A program made the position numbers and the translations under genes. DNA of 64,000 nucleotides from assembly GCA_022566315.1 (NCBI GenBank), contig JADFJC010000002.1, positions 34,900-98,899 on the forward strand, in the 5' to 3' direction. Every line of letters begins with the position of its first letter. The stretch's first letter is position 1. Under the pieces are notes generated by a model that searched no databases, was not told where the DNA came from, and worked only from the letters and a program-made list of their open reading frames with translations. Shown piece after piece: positions 26,818 through 36,469 of this stretch. This DNA comes from Planctomycetota bacterium (GTDB lineage Bacteria; Planctomycetota; Phycisphaerae; Sedimentisphaerales; Anaerobacaceae).

Positions 26818-27006
26818 AAGTGCCTAAAGTGCCTTAAATATGGATATCAGCAAATCAGGAAATCAGGGTGCAGCACCGTCAGGCGTCCTGTGGAGATATC
26901 AGGGAATCCGGATACCAGGAAATAAAACAAAGTTAACCTGATAACCACTACCTTATGTCCTGATAACCTGATAACCATGTTGACTTTAGCTCACTTTAGG
27001 CACTTT
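26818..27006. repeat. Large imperfect inverted repeat between exosortase and Wzc genes
   Basis: The outer arms AAGTGCCTAAAGTG (26818-26831) and CACTTTAGGCACTT (26992-27005) are exact complements. Inside, CCTGATAACC occurs four times on the right (26937, 26959, 26967, 27007), while its reverse-complement variants (atatcag, atcagg, ggataccagg) occur on the left (26842-26920). No gene is present from 26807 to 27073. Confidence 0.65.
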
Positions 27007-27073
27007 CCTGATAACCAATTAACCACTCACCAATTAACCAATGTGAGGTAGTGAATTGTAAGGAGTGATAAAA

Positions 27074-29431
27074 ATGAACGACTTAGAAAAATATCATGAT
27101 AATGACCAGGTAATTGAACAAAAGGTTGTTAGTTTTGAAACCCTGCCAGAACCTGACGGTCCAAACACATCTGATTTACTTAAAGGTGTGCTGTGTCACT
27201 GGCCTATAGTGCTTGTAACGTTTGTGTTGATTTGCGCTATTGGGATTCCAGCGGTATGGTATCTGATAGAACCTAAATACTGTGCCACTGCGTCAATTCG
27301 GGTGGCACCAATCATTCCTAATATCCTTTTCAGCGATAAGGACTCTGAACGTGTAATGCCAATGTACGAGAACTTCAAGAACGACCAGGCAAGGCTTATC
27401 ACGATAGATCAAAGAATTCTTATACGGGTGGCAGATGACCTTGCAGATAAGGGGCTTAAGTTCTTTGAGAACAAAAGGCCTTTGTCCGAAAAACCGGTCG
27501 GTTTAGTGAAAACTTTCTTTCAAGCGATAAGGAAGAAAATTATTACCACTATGTCGCCCGAAAAACCAGCCGACCCAGTTGAAGCTCTCCGGCAGGCGAT
27601 AAGTGGGGAAATTATTACTGCTACTCCGGTCCGGGGCAGCGAAATGATAAACATTTATGTGGTAAGCACCGAGCCTAAAGAAGCGGTAAAAATAGCAAGT
27701 TCTTTTCGCACAGCTTATATGATTATAGAAGGTAACGAATCGACTGAGGAAGGATATCAAAAACTACAACTCTTGAAAAAGGAACGCGACTCATTTGCAA
27801 ATAAATTAGATTTACAAAAGAAACTCATACGTGAATCGGCGGAAGAGTATGGCACTGTCGAGTTAACTCCACACCAGGAGATGATGCTCCAGCGGGTAGC
27901 GGCTCTACGAAGCCTTGCAACTAAAATAGACGTAGATAAACTCCTTTTAAAGATAAAAATAAAGCTTCTCAAAGAAACTAAGGATGATTCAATTTTTCAG
28001 AGAGTCTTGCTGGAAAGGCGGCACACGTTTATTCAAAACGACCTTTTGGTTCAAATGTTGACCAAGCGTATAGCTCAATTGGAGGAGGAGCTTATTTCCG
28101 CCGGGCAAATTCTGTCAAGCGAAAACACTCAACTTAAACGAAGAACCGAGCTTTTAGAAGCTTTTAAAACTAACCTGGAAGAACATCGTAAAAAGGTTGA
28201 AAAAACTTTCGATGAAAGTATCACTGAAGAACTAAGCGAGAATAGAGAGGCTGAGCTTGCCGATGCAGAACTTGAGTTGCGGGGATTAGAGGCCCAGGGA
28301 GAGATCTTACAGACTAAAATAGACAAAGGAGACCTCGATACAATACAGCTTGGTCGTAAACAATTAGACATCACGGAGCAGCAAGAGCAGTTAGCTCTCA
28401 CCAAGGAAGTGTATGATACTATTCGGCGGCGTATTCAGCAACTGGAGATGGAAGGGAAGCGGCCTGCCCGAATATCTGTTCCTTATGAAACCACGGTTGC
28501 TTCTGTGTCAAACAAACGCGTTAAATACACAATGGCCATTATGTTCGGCTCAATGGCTTGCGGAATGATGTTAGCCTTTCTAAGAGACAAAATGGACCAT
28601 CGCTTGCGTACACCTGAAGATGTGACTAAACGCATGGGTATTCGAATAATCGGCACTACGACCAGCTCACACAATATCAAACCGTCTCTTCTTCCGGAAC
28701 ATATAGTCGAAGACTACCAAACCATTCGCGCCAATTTAGGGTTACTGGATGGCGAAGGAATACCTAACAAATTGGTTGTTACAAGCCCGGGGATGCGGGA
28801 GGGCAAAACAACTTTCTCCGTTAATCTGGCAACAAGTTTATCCGGAGCAGGGAAAAAGGTTTTGCTTATAGACGGTGACTTGAGAAAACCTGGTGTTGCA
28901 CATTTGCTGGATCTGCCCGAAGGCTCAAATGGGCTGCAGGATGTACTTTTAGGGAAGGAATTCGACCAGGCTGTTTACTCTATAGCTTCGACCGGCCTGG
29001 ATGTGCTGGCTGCCGATCCTCACAGCAGAACCAATGGCTACGAACTATTAGCTTCGCCGGGGACACGCCAGTGCATAGATATGCTCAGCCAAAACTACGA
29101 CCACGTGATTATTGATACTCCTCCTATACTGGCTTTTCCTGATGCGCTTATATGGGCCAAATTTGGAGATGGGGTTATTTTGACCAGCTTCGCCGGCCGA
29201 ACTACTACGCCGGAACTCAAAGAGGCGAAGGAACGGCTAATGAAAATAAATGTCAGATTACTGGGCGTAGTGTTAAGTAACGTCCAAGCCGAGCAGAGTT
29301 ACTACCGTTATAGACACAATTATTACGCACAAAATGCCAAATCAAGGAAAACTGTCAAGCGAGCAAAAAGAAGGCTGCTCCCTATGCAAAGCATAGAGGA
29401 CAATCCCAGCAATTCCACAGTTCCTGAGTGA
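27074..29431 (+). CDS. Wzc-like chain-length regulator with BY-kinase domain
   Basis: The protein is 785 residues. Start ATG 27074 has AAGGAG at 27060-27065; GTG 27065 lies inside that site. N-terminal Wzz domain with a first membrane helix at about 45-65 (WPIVLVTFVLICAIGIPAVW), a long periplasmic coiled-coil region (about 210-460), and a second helix near 485. Cytoplasmic bacterial tyrosine kinase: Walker A SPGMREGKTTFSVN (K578), A' LLIDGDLRKPG, Walker B HVIIDTPP. A C-terminal tyrosine cluster (SYYRYRHNYY) is the likely autophosphorylation site. It sets chain length and couples synthesis to export. No OPX (Wza-like) gene is seen nearby. Confidence 0.92.
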   Translation: MNDLEKYHDNDQVIEQKVVSFETLPEPDGPNTSDLLKGVLCHWPIVLVTFVLICAIGIPAVWYLIEPKYCATASIRVAPIIPNILFSDKDSERVMPMYENFKNDQARLITIDQRILIRVADDLADKGLKFFENKRPLSEKPVGLVKTFFQAIRKKIITTMSPEKPADPVEALRQAISGEIITATPVRGSEMINIYVVSTEPKEAVKIASSFRTAYMIIEGNESTEEGYQKLQLLKKERDSFANKLDLQKKLIRESAEEYGTVELTPHQEMMLQRVAALRSLATKIDVDKLLLKIKIKLLKETKDDSIFQRVLLERRHTFIQNDLLVQMLTKRIAQLEEELISAGQILSSENTQLKRRTELLEAFKTNLEEHRKKVEKTFDESITEELSENREAELADAELELRGLEAQGEILQTKIDKGDLDTIQLGRKQLDITEQQEQLALTKEVYDTIRRRIQQLEMEGKRPARISVPYETTVASVSNKRVKYTMAIMFGSMACGMMLAFLRDKMDHRLRTPEDVTKRMGIRIIGTTTSSHNIKPSLLPEHIVEDYQTIRANLGLLDGEGIPNKLVVTSPGMREGKTTFSVNLATSLSGAGKKVLLIDGDLRKPGVAHLLDLPEGSNGLQDVLLGKEFDQAVYSIASTGLDVLAADPHSRTNGYELLASPGTRQCIDMLSQNYDHVIIDTPPILAFPDALIWAKFGDGVILTSFAGRTTTPELKEAKERLMKINVRLLGVVLSNVQAEQSYYRYRHNYYAQNAKSRKTVKRAKRRLLPMQSIEDNPSNSTVPE

Positions 29432-29480
29432 AATCAACCAGCCGAAGATTATTAACAAGACATTAGTTCTTAATCCACCA

Positions 29481-31283
29481 ATGAATCTGATTATCATACA
29501 TAAAAACAATCCGCCGGTTGCGGGCGCAAAAAGCAGCGGTGATAATGCTACTCTGCGAAGTACTTCGCTGCGAAGCACGAGCCTTCTTCGGTTTGCTCTG
29601 GCCAACGAGCCTATTGCCGGTGTCGTTCTCGATGGCTTAAGCAAAAGCTTACGTTGGGGCCGCAACGGAAAAAATGTCTGTGCCATTCCAGAAGAATGGA
29701 ACGTTAAATCTCATGTGCCCAGGTTAAAGACAGTATCTTACACTGAAAATGTGCCAATCTTCCCGGAGTTCCTGCGGAAAGCTACCTGTGGCAGAGCTAC
29801 CTGTGGCAGAGCTAAACGAGACAAATGGTTTGTTATTTCCAACGGACGCTTTGCCACGCAAATTGATAGCCAACTACTTAACAAACTACTGGTCAAAATC
29901 CAGGCGGACATAGTGGCGGTTAATGTCGAGCCTGACCTGTTGGGCAAACGAGAAAAAATGCGATTGACAGCTCAGGGCAAGGTAGCAGGTTTCCGTCGAT
30001 TGTACTGTGATTCGGCCGAACTTTTTCCTTTATATGAATCAAGCAGATGCTTGCCTGTTTTCACCGATTGGCCTCATCATCTTTTTGTTAAAACCAGTAT
30101 TATTGACCAGCTTCTTATACCTGGGGCACAGGTACCTGGGGCACAGGCTGATGGTGTTTTACCTCAATCCTTTTCCGCTCTTTTAGACAAGTGCCTATCA
30201 AATTCATTGAGGTCGTGTGGAATTAATATAGGCGGGGCTGTATTGGATTTAGGAACGCAAGATGGCTTGTTGAACTTTTGCAGGACCGTTCTAAATTCTC
30301 GATTCTCGATTCTCGATTCTCGACGAGTATCCAGCATCGAGCATCAAGCATCGGATTCAAGATTAGTTGGGAAAGTATTGTTAGGGAAAAACGTTTGCAT
30401 CGGCCCAAAGACAATCGTGGTTGGCCCAACCATCATTGGCGATAACGTGAAGATTAAACAAGGAGCGGTAATAAACTCATCTATCATTGGCCCGAAAGTC
30501 TCAGTACCGCAGAACAAACTTGTGCAGAACTGCATTGTAAAAGGACCACGAACGAATTGGAAACTGCTAACTCGCTCGGCTAACAATAGTTCAAAGCAAA
30601 TTTACTATCCGGCCTTCGAATTGGACCGCAAACAACGCACCAACGATACCTTCCGCACTTGGCCAAGGTTTTCTTACGCAGGCAGCTTCAAGCGAATTGC
30701 TGATTGTTTTGTTGCAATAATAGTAATAATTCTATTTGCTCCCATAATACCCTTCATCGCCTTAGCGACAAAATTAACTTCGCCCGGCCCGGTGTTTTTT
30801 AAGCATAGACGGCAGGGACTCTATGGGAAAACATTCAACTGTATAAAATTCCGGACAATGCACCTCGGCGCCGATGAGATGCAGGATAAACTACGATTCG
30901 TTAGTAGAGTCGATGGCCCACAATTCAAGATGACCGATGACCCGCGAATCAGCGCCGTCGGCAGATTCCTGCGAGAGACATATTTAGACGAAATACCTCA
31001 ATTCATCAATGTTTTACTTGGCCAAATGAGCGTCGTTGGTCCAAGACCTTCTCCTGAATCGGAGAATACGTTGTGTCCATTTTGGCGTGACGCCCGATTG
31101 TCTGTTCGCCCGGGAATAACGGGACTCTGGCAGATTTTCAGAACACGCCAGCCAATGAAAGACTTCCAGGAATGGATACACTATGACACCGAATATGTCA
31201 GAAATATGTCACTAAAGATGGACTTATGGATATGCTGGAAAACAACCAAAAAGCTGTTTGATAACTTCATCAACCAATTCTAA
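29481..31283 (+). CDS. Priming sugar-phosphate transferase fused to NTP-transferase-like/beta-helix domain
   Basis: The protein is 600 residues. The C-terminal 210 residues are a Bac_transf (PF02397) polyprenyl-phosphate sugar-1-phosphate transferase: membrane helix CFVAIIVIILFAPIIPFIA, then SPGPVFFKHRRQG, FRTM, LRETYLDEIPQFINVLLGQM, VGPRP and VRPGITGLWQI. It would start the glycan by moving a sugar phosphate to undecaprenyl phosphate. The N-terminal 390 residues look like a degenerate nucleotidyltransferase (DKWFVISNGRFATQIDSQLL) with a hexapeptide beta-helix (GKNVCIGPKTIVVGPTIIGD). Several short tandem repeats lie inside this half in frame. The start codon lacks a clear ribosome-binding site. 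Confidence 0.85.
   Translation: MNLIIIHKNNPPVAGAKSSGDNATLRSTSLRSTSLLRFALANEPIAGVVLDGLSKSLRWGRNGKNVCAIPEEWNVKSHVPRLKTVSYTENVPIFPEFLRKATCGRATCGRAKRDKWFVISNGRFATQIDSQLLNKLLVKIQADIVAVNVEPDLLGKREKMRLTAQGKVAGFRRLYCDSAELFPLYESSRCLPVFTDWPHHLFVKTSIIDQLLIPGAQVPGAQADGVLPQSFSALLDKCLSNSLRSCGINIGGAVLDLGTQDGLLNFCRTVLNSRFSILDSRRVSSIEHQASDSRLVGKVLLGKNVCIGPKTIVVGPTIIGDNVKIKQGAVINSSIIGPKVSVPQNKLVQNCIVKGPRTNWKLLTRSANNSSKQIYYPAFELDRKQRTNDTFRTWPRFSYAGSFKRIADCFVAIIVIILFAPIIPFIALATKLTSPGPVFFKHRRQGLYGKTFNCIKFRTMHLGADEMQDKLRFVSRVDGPQFKMTDDPRISAVGRFLRETYLDEIPQFINVLLGQMSVVGPRPSPESENTLCPFWRDARLSVRPGITGLWQIFRTRQPMKDFQEWIHYDTEYVRNMSLKMDLWICWKTTKKLFDNFINQF
29551..29581 (+). repeat. CTTCGCTGCGAAGC repeat, coding copy
   Basis: This 31-nt string occurs here in frame near the start of the sugar transferase gene (translated LRSTSLRSTS) and again at 31308-31338 just after the same gene, with two mismatches. 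It contains the palindromic core GCTTCGCAGCGAAG in either orientation. Confidence 0.6.
29781..30322 (+). repeat. In-frame simple tandem repeats in the sugar transferase gene
   Basis: There are three units: 15 bp repeated exactly twice at 29781-29810 (GCTACCTGTGGCAGA), 15 bp nearly twice at 30120-30149 (CCTGGGGCACAGGTA), and ATTCTCG four times at 30295-30322, followed by an AGCATCGAGCATCAAGCATC string. All are read through by the long frame and encode linker-like segments. Confidence 0.75.
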
Positions 31284-31307
31284 CTATGCTCTGCGAAGCG
31301 CTTGCTA

Positions 31308-31338
31308 CTCTGTGAAGCACTTCGCTGCGAAGCACGAG
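31308..31338 (+). repeat. CTTCGCTGCGAAGC repeat, intergenic copy
   Basis: Second copy of the 31-nt repeat found at 29551-29581 (29 of 31 bases equal). It lies between the sugar transferase stop and the TPR gene start. Confidence 0.6.
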
Positions 31339-31372
31339 ACGCATAGCAAAGATATCGTGAAAGGATACGGAA

Positions 31373-34300
31373 ATGCCAAGAAGATACTTTAACTGGAAAC
31401 TGGCAATTGTTCTGGTAATCAGTATCGGTGTTTTAGGTGTAACCGCTTTTGGACTGCGCCAATGGCAGAGAACTAACAGGGCCGAACAGGGACTTGTCCT
31501 CGGCAATAAGGCGTATGATGAACAAAAGTGGGAACAAGCAGTAGCGAATCTTGGCCGGCATCTGACTGTGGAGCCGGATGATGTGCCCACGCTGCTCAAA
31601 TACGCCGAGGCACAGCTTAAAATCAGACCTTCCAAACGCAACAATATTCAACAAGCCATATCGGCTTATCGAACCGTTTTGAGAGCAGACAAAAACAATT
31701 CCGAAGCTGCTATGCGACTTACTGAAGTATATTTAATGATGGGAATGCCTGGGGAGGCCGAGTTAATTGCCAACAGACAGCTCGAAACAAATGATGACCC
31801 TGAGCTTCGCAGAATCTTGGCCCTGGCGCTGGCTAGACAACGAAAGTTCAGTGAAGCAGCGGCACAATTGAAGAGCATCTTACAAGAACATCCTGACCAG
31901 ATATTGGTTTATGAAACATTGGGTCAACTGATAGAGCAGCGTCCGGATGATTTCCCTGACTCCAACGATTGGTTTAACGAAGCGGTGAAGAATAATCCGT
32001 CCTCGGCCCTGGCATATATAGTCCGTGCCGGTTTCCATCGAAGAGCCAAAGACAGCACCAAAGCTTTAAGTGACTTAGAGCAGGCTGAAAAACAGGATTT
32101 GTCTGACCCTAATGTGGAGTTGCGCCTTGCCAGCGAATTTATTTATGCAAACAATCTGGATAAGGCAGAGCAACATCTCACGGCTGTGCAAACGACCTCG
32201 CCGACAGACCAGGGTCTCTGGCAAACATGGGCTCAGCTCGCACTGAAATCACAGTCGCAGGAAAAGATGCTAAAAGTAGCCGAGACCGGCTTAAAAGAGC
32301 TTTCTTCTCAGCCCTGGGATTTTATGCCAATAGCTACAGAGTTGTTTATCCGTTGCGACCAACTCGACCGCGCTGCCGACTGCATCACCAAAATGAACCA
32401 AAAGGACGTCGCACCCGTAACGGTTGCATTCCTGGAAGGTCTTGTAGCTGCCGAGAGAGAACATCTGTTTGAGGCCATTAAACATTGGCAGCAGTCAATG
32501 GCATTGGCAGATAAATCATCAGAGGTTCACGCAAAGGTTCGCTTAAATGTTCAATTGGCGTTATCAAAAGCTCTGTCTCGCTTAGGCAACACACAATTGG
32601 CGCTGCGGCATTTGCGCACGCTTGTTTCCGAAAGGCCTAATCTCTTCAGTGGACATCTGGCCTTGGCCAAACTGTCAGCCCAGACCGGAAACTGGACTGA
32701 CGCAGCCGAGCACGCCGAAACGGCAAAGCGACTTTCGCCGGAAAATACTGGTGCTGCTTTACTATATATACAAGCTCGAATACAACTATTGGCGGCAGGC
32801 TCAACAGGTGAAAATGACCAAATGTGGCAGGACATAGAAAAGGATTTGTCCGCATTATTAGAGAAAGCCTCTAACGGCGCTCTCGAGGTCAAACTTTTAC
32901 AGTACCAGCTCGCACTACGACAGAGCAATTTCGCCAATGCCCAGGCCTTGGTAACTCAACTGAAGAAGGACCATCCTTTGCAAATAAGGATTGCTATGGC
33001 TGAAGCTGAGTTGCTCATTGCTCAGGACAAGATGAATGAAGCAATATCGATGTTAAACAAAACGATGGAGGAATTTCCCCAGAACGTTGAACCGGTAAGA
33101 TACATTGCGATTTTATTAAACCGGCAAGGCAATCAAGAAAAATGCGAAGCAATTATTAAAGATGCGTTGGCGCGCATTGACCAGCCTGTCAACCAGCGCA
33201 CATTAGGCCTGCTGCTTGCCGAATTTTATTCTCTGTGGAATCAGAAAGACGATGCTTACCCAACACTTAGTGCACTTGCAGAAAAACTGCCCGATGACAT
33301 TCCTGTAAAACGCCGACTTTTACTGTGTGAACAGGTTATCAAAGACCCCGAAAAAGCCCAGCAGCTCGTCAACGACATCAAGTTACTCGAGGGCGAGGAT
33401 GGCTGGCAATGGCGACATGAACAAGCAAAACTCTGGTTTGCAGCAGATGATTTCAAAGTCCGTTATCCCCAAATTGTTTCGCTCCTGCAGGAAAATATGC
33501 GGGCAAACTCGAACGACCAGGCAAGCCGGATGCTCCTGGCGGCAGCCTACGATCGTTCCGGCGAGCTGCGACTGGCAATTTCGACATACCGTGAAGCCCT
33601 GAGCCGCTCTCCGGATGACCTTCGTATAATAATGCCGACTGTCGCCGCACTCTACAAAGCAAACAAGCCAGAGGAATATGACGAGGCCGACCAGCTTTTG
33701 AGCCGAGTTTCCCAACAAAAGCACCCACAACTTCAGCAACTGCAATTGCAAAGCTACCTCAGGCACGGCGAGTTAAGTTTAGCCTCAGATATTCTGCAGG
33801 ACTTTATCAGTAATGACCCTAATAACCAGGCTAACCGTCTTTCTCTTGCATTACTCAAAACACAGCAAGCTAAGTTTGACGAGGCTGGAGAATTACTGGA
33901 TGAACTAAAGGCCAAGAGCCCTAACTCACTGCCTATAACTTATGCACAGATCCAGCTCAACATTCGTCAAAATAAATCCGCAGAAGCATTGAAACTTTGT
34001 GATGAAATAATAAACAACCTTGACAACGCATACGCTTATGTGCTTCGCGCCAGAACATATGATTCTCTGGGGCAGGCGGATAAGGCGTTACGAGACTTTG
34101 AGCACGCTGCTGCCATCGAACCCAACAACGTTAGTGTATGGATGGCCCGGAGTGACTTTTACCTTTCTATGGGCCAGACAGATAAGGCGATTGCTGATAT
34201 TCAACAGGCACTATCTTTGGGCTTGAGCGATATCCAAATCCAAAAACGCGCTATTCTGCTACTCTTTGAATCGGGAGACGCCGAAAAAATTCGTCAGGGA

Positions 34301-35590
34301 AAAGTCCTTATTGATGAGGCTCTGCAATCAAATCCTGACGATGTTGACCTGCGGCTGTTCAAAGCTAAATCACTGCTCACAGAAGGAATGGCTCCAGCTA
34401 TCAAAAATGCCACGCGGATTCTTCAAAAGATAACCGAAGACCAACCTGAAATCAGTCAGGCCTGGGCGCTTCTGGGAAAGATATCGTTCTCACAAAAACA
34501 GTTCTCCAAAGCTATGGATGCCGCTTTGCGAGGCCTTGCCCATACACCCAACGATAGGACGTTACTCCTGTTGAAAGCTGGTGCCGAGGCAAAACGGTCG
34601 CCTGTCTTGGCAATTCCAACTCTCAAAATGTTGCGAGAACTGGACCCGAACAATACCGACGCCGCAATGTTCCTGGCCAACACTTATATTACAACAAAAG
34701 AGCCGCGAAAGGCCGTAAATATTCTCAAGGCACAATTAGTCTCTCGCGCCGGAACCCAGGACGAGCGAAGAATAAAGGTCGCCCTTGCCGTAGCGTTGCA
34801 CAAGAACGGCAACAAGGCAGATGCCCAAAAGGAATTTGACTCTCTGATTCAGTCTGAACCAAATGACCCAGTTCCCTTATTAGCTCAAGTACGGTTACTC
34901 AAAGATGACCAATTATGGAGTGAGCTTAGCCAAAAGGTCACAGACTGGTACCAAAAGCACCCAGAAGACAGCCGTACGCCTATCATTATTGCCAGGAACC
35001 TGGTAACAACTGATAACAGCCAGGCCAAGAAAACAGCCGAAGATATACTTCGGATAATGTTGAAAAATGATTCTGATTCTATTGAGACTATGACTGCCCT
35101 TGCTATACTACTATACACCATTGGTCGTTCTGACGAATCTGTGCCACTCTATCAACGGACGCTTCAGCTTAAGCCTGACAATCTAATCATCATCAACAAT
35201 CTGGCCTGGATAATGTGCGAAGAGCAGGGCAATTTCCAAGAGGCGCTCGAACTTGCCCAGAGGGGACTACAAATATCACCGAACTATATTGACCTTATCG
35301 ACACCCGCGGTGTTGCGTATTACCGGCTGGGCGAATTCAACAAGGCCGTCGAGGATTTCACTACGTGTATCAAACTCTACCCAGACGGAACACCGGCAGC
35401 TATCTCCGCACGTTTTCATTTAGCAAGGGCTTTTGACAAACTCGGACAAAAGGATAAAGCTGTCAAACGTCTAAACCAGGCCTTGGACATGTACCAGGCT
35501 TTGGACCCAGCCGACCGAATAGGTGCTTTATCAGATACTGACCTGGACGAGGCACAGCGTCTGCTCAAACAATTGCAGGAGGACGGTTAA
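31373..35590 (+). CDS. Very large TPR-repeat protein of the exopolysaccharide/exosortase locus
   Basis: This 1405-residue protein has one N-terminal membrane helix (LAIVLVISIGVLGVTAFGL, residues 9-27) and then tetratricopeptide repeats almost to the end, for example AYDEQKWEQAVANLGRHLTV, and EALELAQRGLQISPNYIDLI and AVEDFTTCIKLYPDGTPA near the C-terminus. Length and context resemble the PEP-CTERM/XrtA-associated TPR protein PrsT, though there is no lipobox here. The likely job is a periplasmic scaffold linking synthesis, export and outer-membrane steps. The start has a GAAAGG upstream. Its stop is 2 bp from the next gene. Confidence 0.85.
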   Translation: MPRRYFNWKLAIVLVISIGVLGVTAFGLRQWQRTNRAEQGLVLGNKAYDEQKWEQAVANLGRHLTVEPDDVPTLLKYAEAQLKIRPSKRNNIQQAISAYRTVLRADKNNSEAAMRLTEVYLMMGMPGEAELIANRQLETNDDPELRRILALALARQRKFSEAAAQLKSILQEHPDQILVYETLGQLIEQRPDDFPDSNDWFNEAVKNNPSSALAYIVRAGFHRRAKDSTKALSDLEQAEKQDLSDPNVELRLASEFIYANNLDKAEQHLTAVQTTSPTDQGLWQTWAQLALKSQSQEKMLKVAETGLKELSSQPWDFMPIATELFIRCDQLDRAADCITKMNQKDVAPVTVAFLEGLVAAEREHLFEAIKHWQQSMALADKSSEVHAKVRLNVQLALSKALSRLGNTQLALRHLRTLVSERPNLFSGHLALAKLSAQTGNWTDAAEHAETAKRLSPENTGAALLYIQARIQLLAAGSTGENDQMWQDIEKDLSALLEKASNGALEVKLLQYQLALRQSNFANAQALVTQLKKDHPLQIRIAMAEAELLIAQDKMNEAISMLNKTMEEFPQNVEPVRYIAILLNRQGNQEKCEAIIKDALARIDQPVNQRTLGLLLAEFYSLWNQKDDAYPTLSALAEKLPDDIPVKRRLLLCEQVIKDPEKAQQLVNDIKLLEGEDGWQWRHEQAKLWFAADDFKVRYPQIVSLLQENMRANSNDQASRMLLAAAYDRSGELRLAISTYREALSRSPDDLRIIMPTVAALYKANKPEEYDEADQLLSRVSQQKHPQLQQLQLQSYLRHGELSLASDILQDFISNDPNNQANRLSLALLKTQQAKFDEAGELLDELKAKSPNSLPITYAQIQLNIRQNKSAEALKLCDEIINNLDNAYAYVLRARTYDSLGQADKALRDFEHAAAIEPNNVSVWMARSDFYLSMGQTDKAIADIQQALSLGLSDIQIQKRAILLLFESGDAEKIRQGKVLIDEALQSNPDDVDLRLFKAKSLLTEGMAPAIKNATRILQKITEDQPEISQAWALLGKISFSQKQFSKAMDAALRGLAHTPNDRTLLLLKAGAEAKRSPVLAIPTLKMLRELDPNNTDAAMFLANTYITTKEPRKAVNILKAQLVSRAGTQDERRIKVALAVALHKNGNKADAQKEFDSLIQSEPNDPVPLLAQVRLLKDDQLWSELSQKVTDWYQKHPEDSRTPIIIARNLVTTDNSQAKKTAEDILRIMLKNDSDSIETMTALAILLYTIGRSDESVPLYQRTLQLKPDNLIIINNLAWIMCEEQGNFQEALELAQRGLQISPNYIDLIDTRGVAYYRLGEFNKAVEDFTTCIKLYPDGTPAAISARFHLARAFDKLGQKDKAVKRLNQALDMYQALDPADRIGALSDTDLDEAQRLLKQLQEDG

Positions 35591-35592
35591 CC

Positions 35593-35943
35593 ATGCTCGA
35601 ATTTCCAAATCCACCAATCGAAAATGTCGCCGGGAGTGATTCCAGCGGCAAGGAACAAGAAATCATATTGCTGAACAACAAGGAATGGTTATATGTAAAG
35701 AAGCGATATAGCTTAACACCTCGTGAGTGCCAGATAGCGAAGTTGATCTGCCGGGGTCAGCGCAATGGTAATATAGCTAAGTTTCTGCACATAAGCCCCG
35801 GTACGGTAAAAACTCACACAAGAAATATTTATCGAAAGGCCCGCGTCAAAAGCAAAATCGCAATGCTCCTGAGATTTGTAACTGATGCAAAAATAATTTC
35901 CACCCAGTTTGACCAGACACATTTCAGTCCTATCTCAGATTAA
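35593..35943 (+). CDS. LuxR-type HTH regulator without receiver domain
   Basis: The 116-residue protein is a short N-terminal tail plus a LuxR/FixJ HTH: YSLTPRECQIAKLICRGQRN, then GNIAKFLHISPGTVKTHTRN and IYRKARVKSKIAML. There is no receiver or ligand domain, so activity is set by its level or by a partner. It closes the exopolysaccharide gene run and is in the same operon as the TPR gene (2-bp gap), so it probably controls this locus. Confidence 0.9.
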   Translation: MLEFPNPPIENVAGSDSSGKEQEIILLNNKEWLYVKKRYSLTPRECQIAKLICRGQRNGNIAKFLHISPGTVKTHTRNIYRKARVKSKIAMLLRFVTDAKIISTQFDQTHFSPISD

Positions 35944-36469
35944 GAAAAGTTCGCCGGGATATTGCCACAGTTTTTTATCCCAGCCGCTGTTAGAATTTAC
36001 CGAAAGAAAAGAACACATTGCACTTGTCAAGCGCCAATCGGACCACTACGAATACCTGTCTATCCTTTCAAAAAACAACCGCTTACATTCCCAAACTCCT
36101 TATTCTCAGTTTAGACCATCAAATGCTATAATTCCTCTTTTGAATCAACTTACATTATTCCCTCCCTCGACTTCCTTCGACTTCGCTCAGGATGGTGAGC
36201 CTGTCGAACCATTGCCTGCCTGAGTATCCTCTTTTCAAATGCCGAAAGGCATCCGCCGCAAGGCGTCCCCAAGCGGACAAGCAGACAAGCGGACTTACGG
36301 GACTGCGGAGAACATTCATTGGAAATTCAGTCCCGATTCATCGGGAGTGGTCCGATGTCCGTGTGACAAGCGCACCTTGTCTCGAAAATATCGGCTTCGC
36401 TCGGGGTGACAACCTTCTGTAAAATAGCAACCCATCAATATAGCTGTGACAAAGTATTAGTCACAAACT
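35944..36469. other. Intergenic region with dispersed palindromic repeats
   Basis: No gene is supported over about 525 bp between the end of the exopolysaccharide run and the convergent lipoprotein gene. It holds a TTCGAC/GTCGAA hairpin (36176-36208), a CCGCCGCAAGGCGTCCC string near 36251 that recurs inverted near 53662, and a CGGCTTCGCTCGGGGTGACAA string near 36391 that recurs inverted near 52185. Confidence 0.5.
36176..36208. repeat. TTCGAC...GTCGAA palindromic repeat
   Basis: TTCGAC at 36176 pairs with GTCGAA at 36203, and an inner GCTCA pairs with TGAGC. This element is a familiar short intergenic palindrome of many environmental bacterial genomes. Confidence 0.55.
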
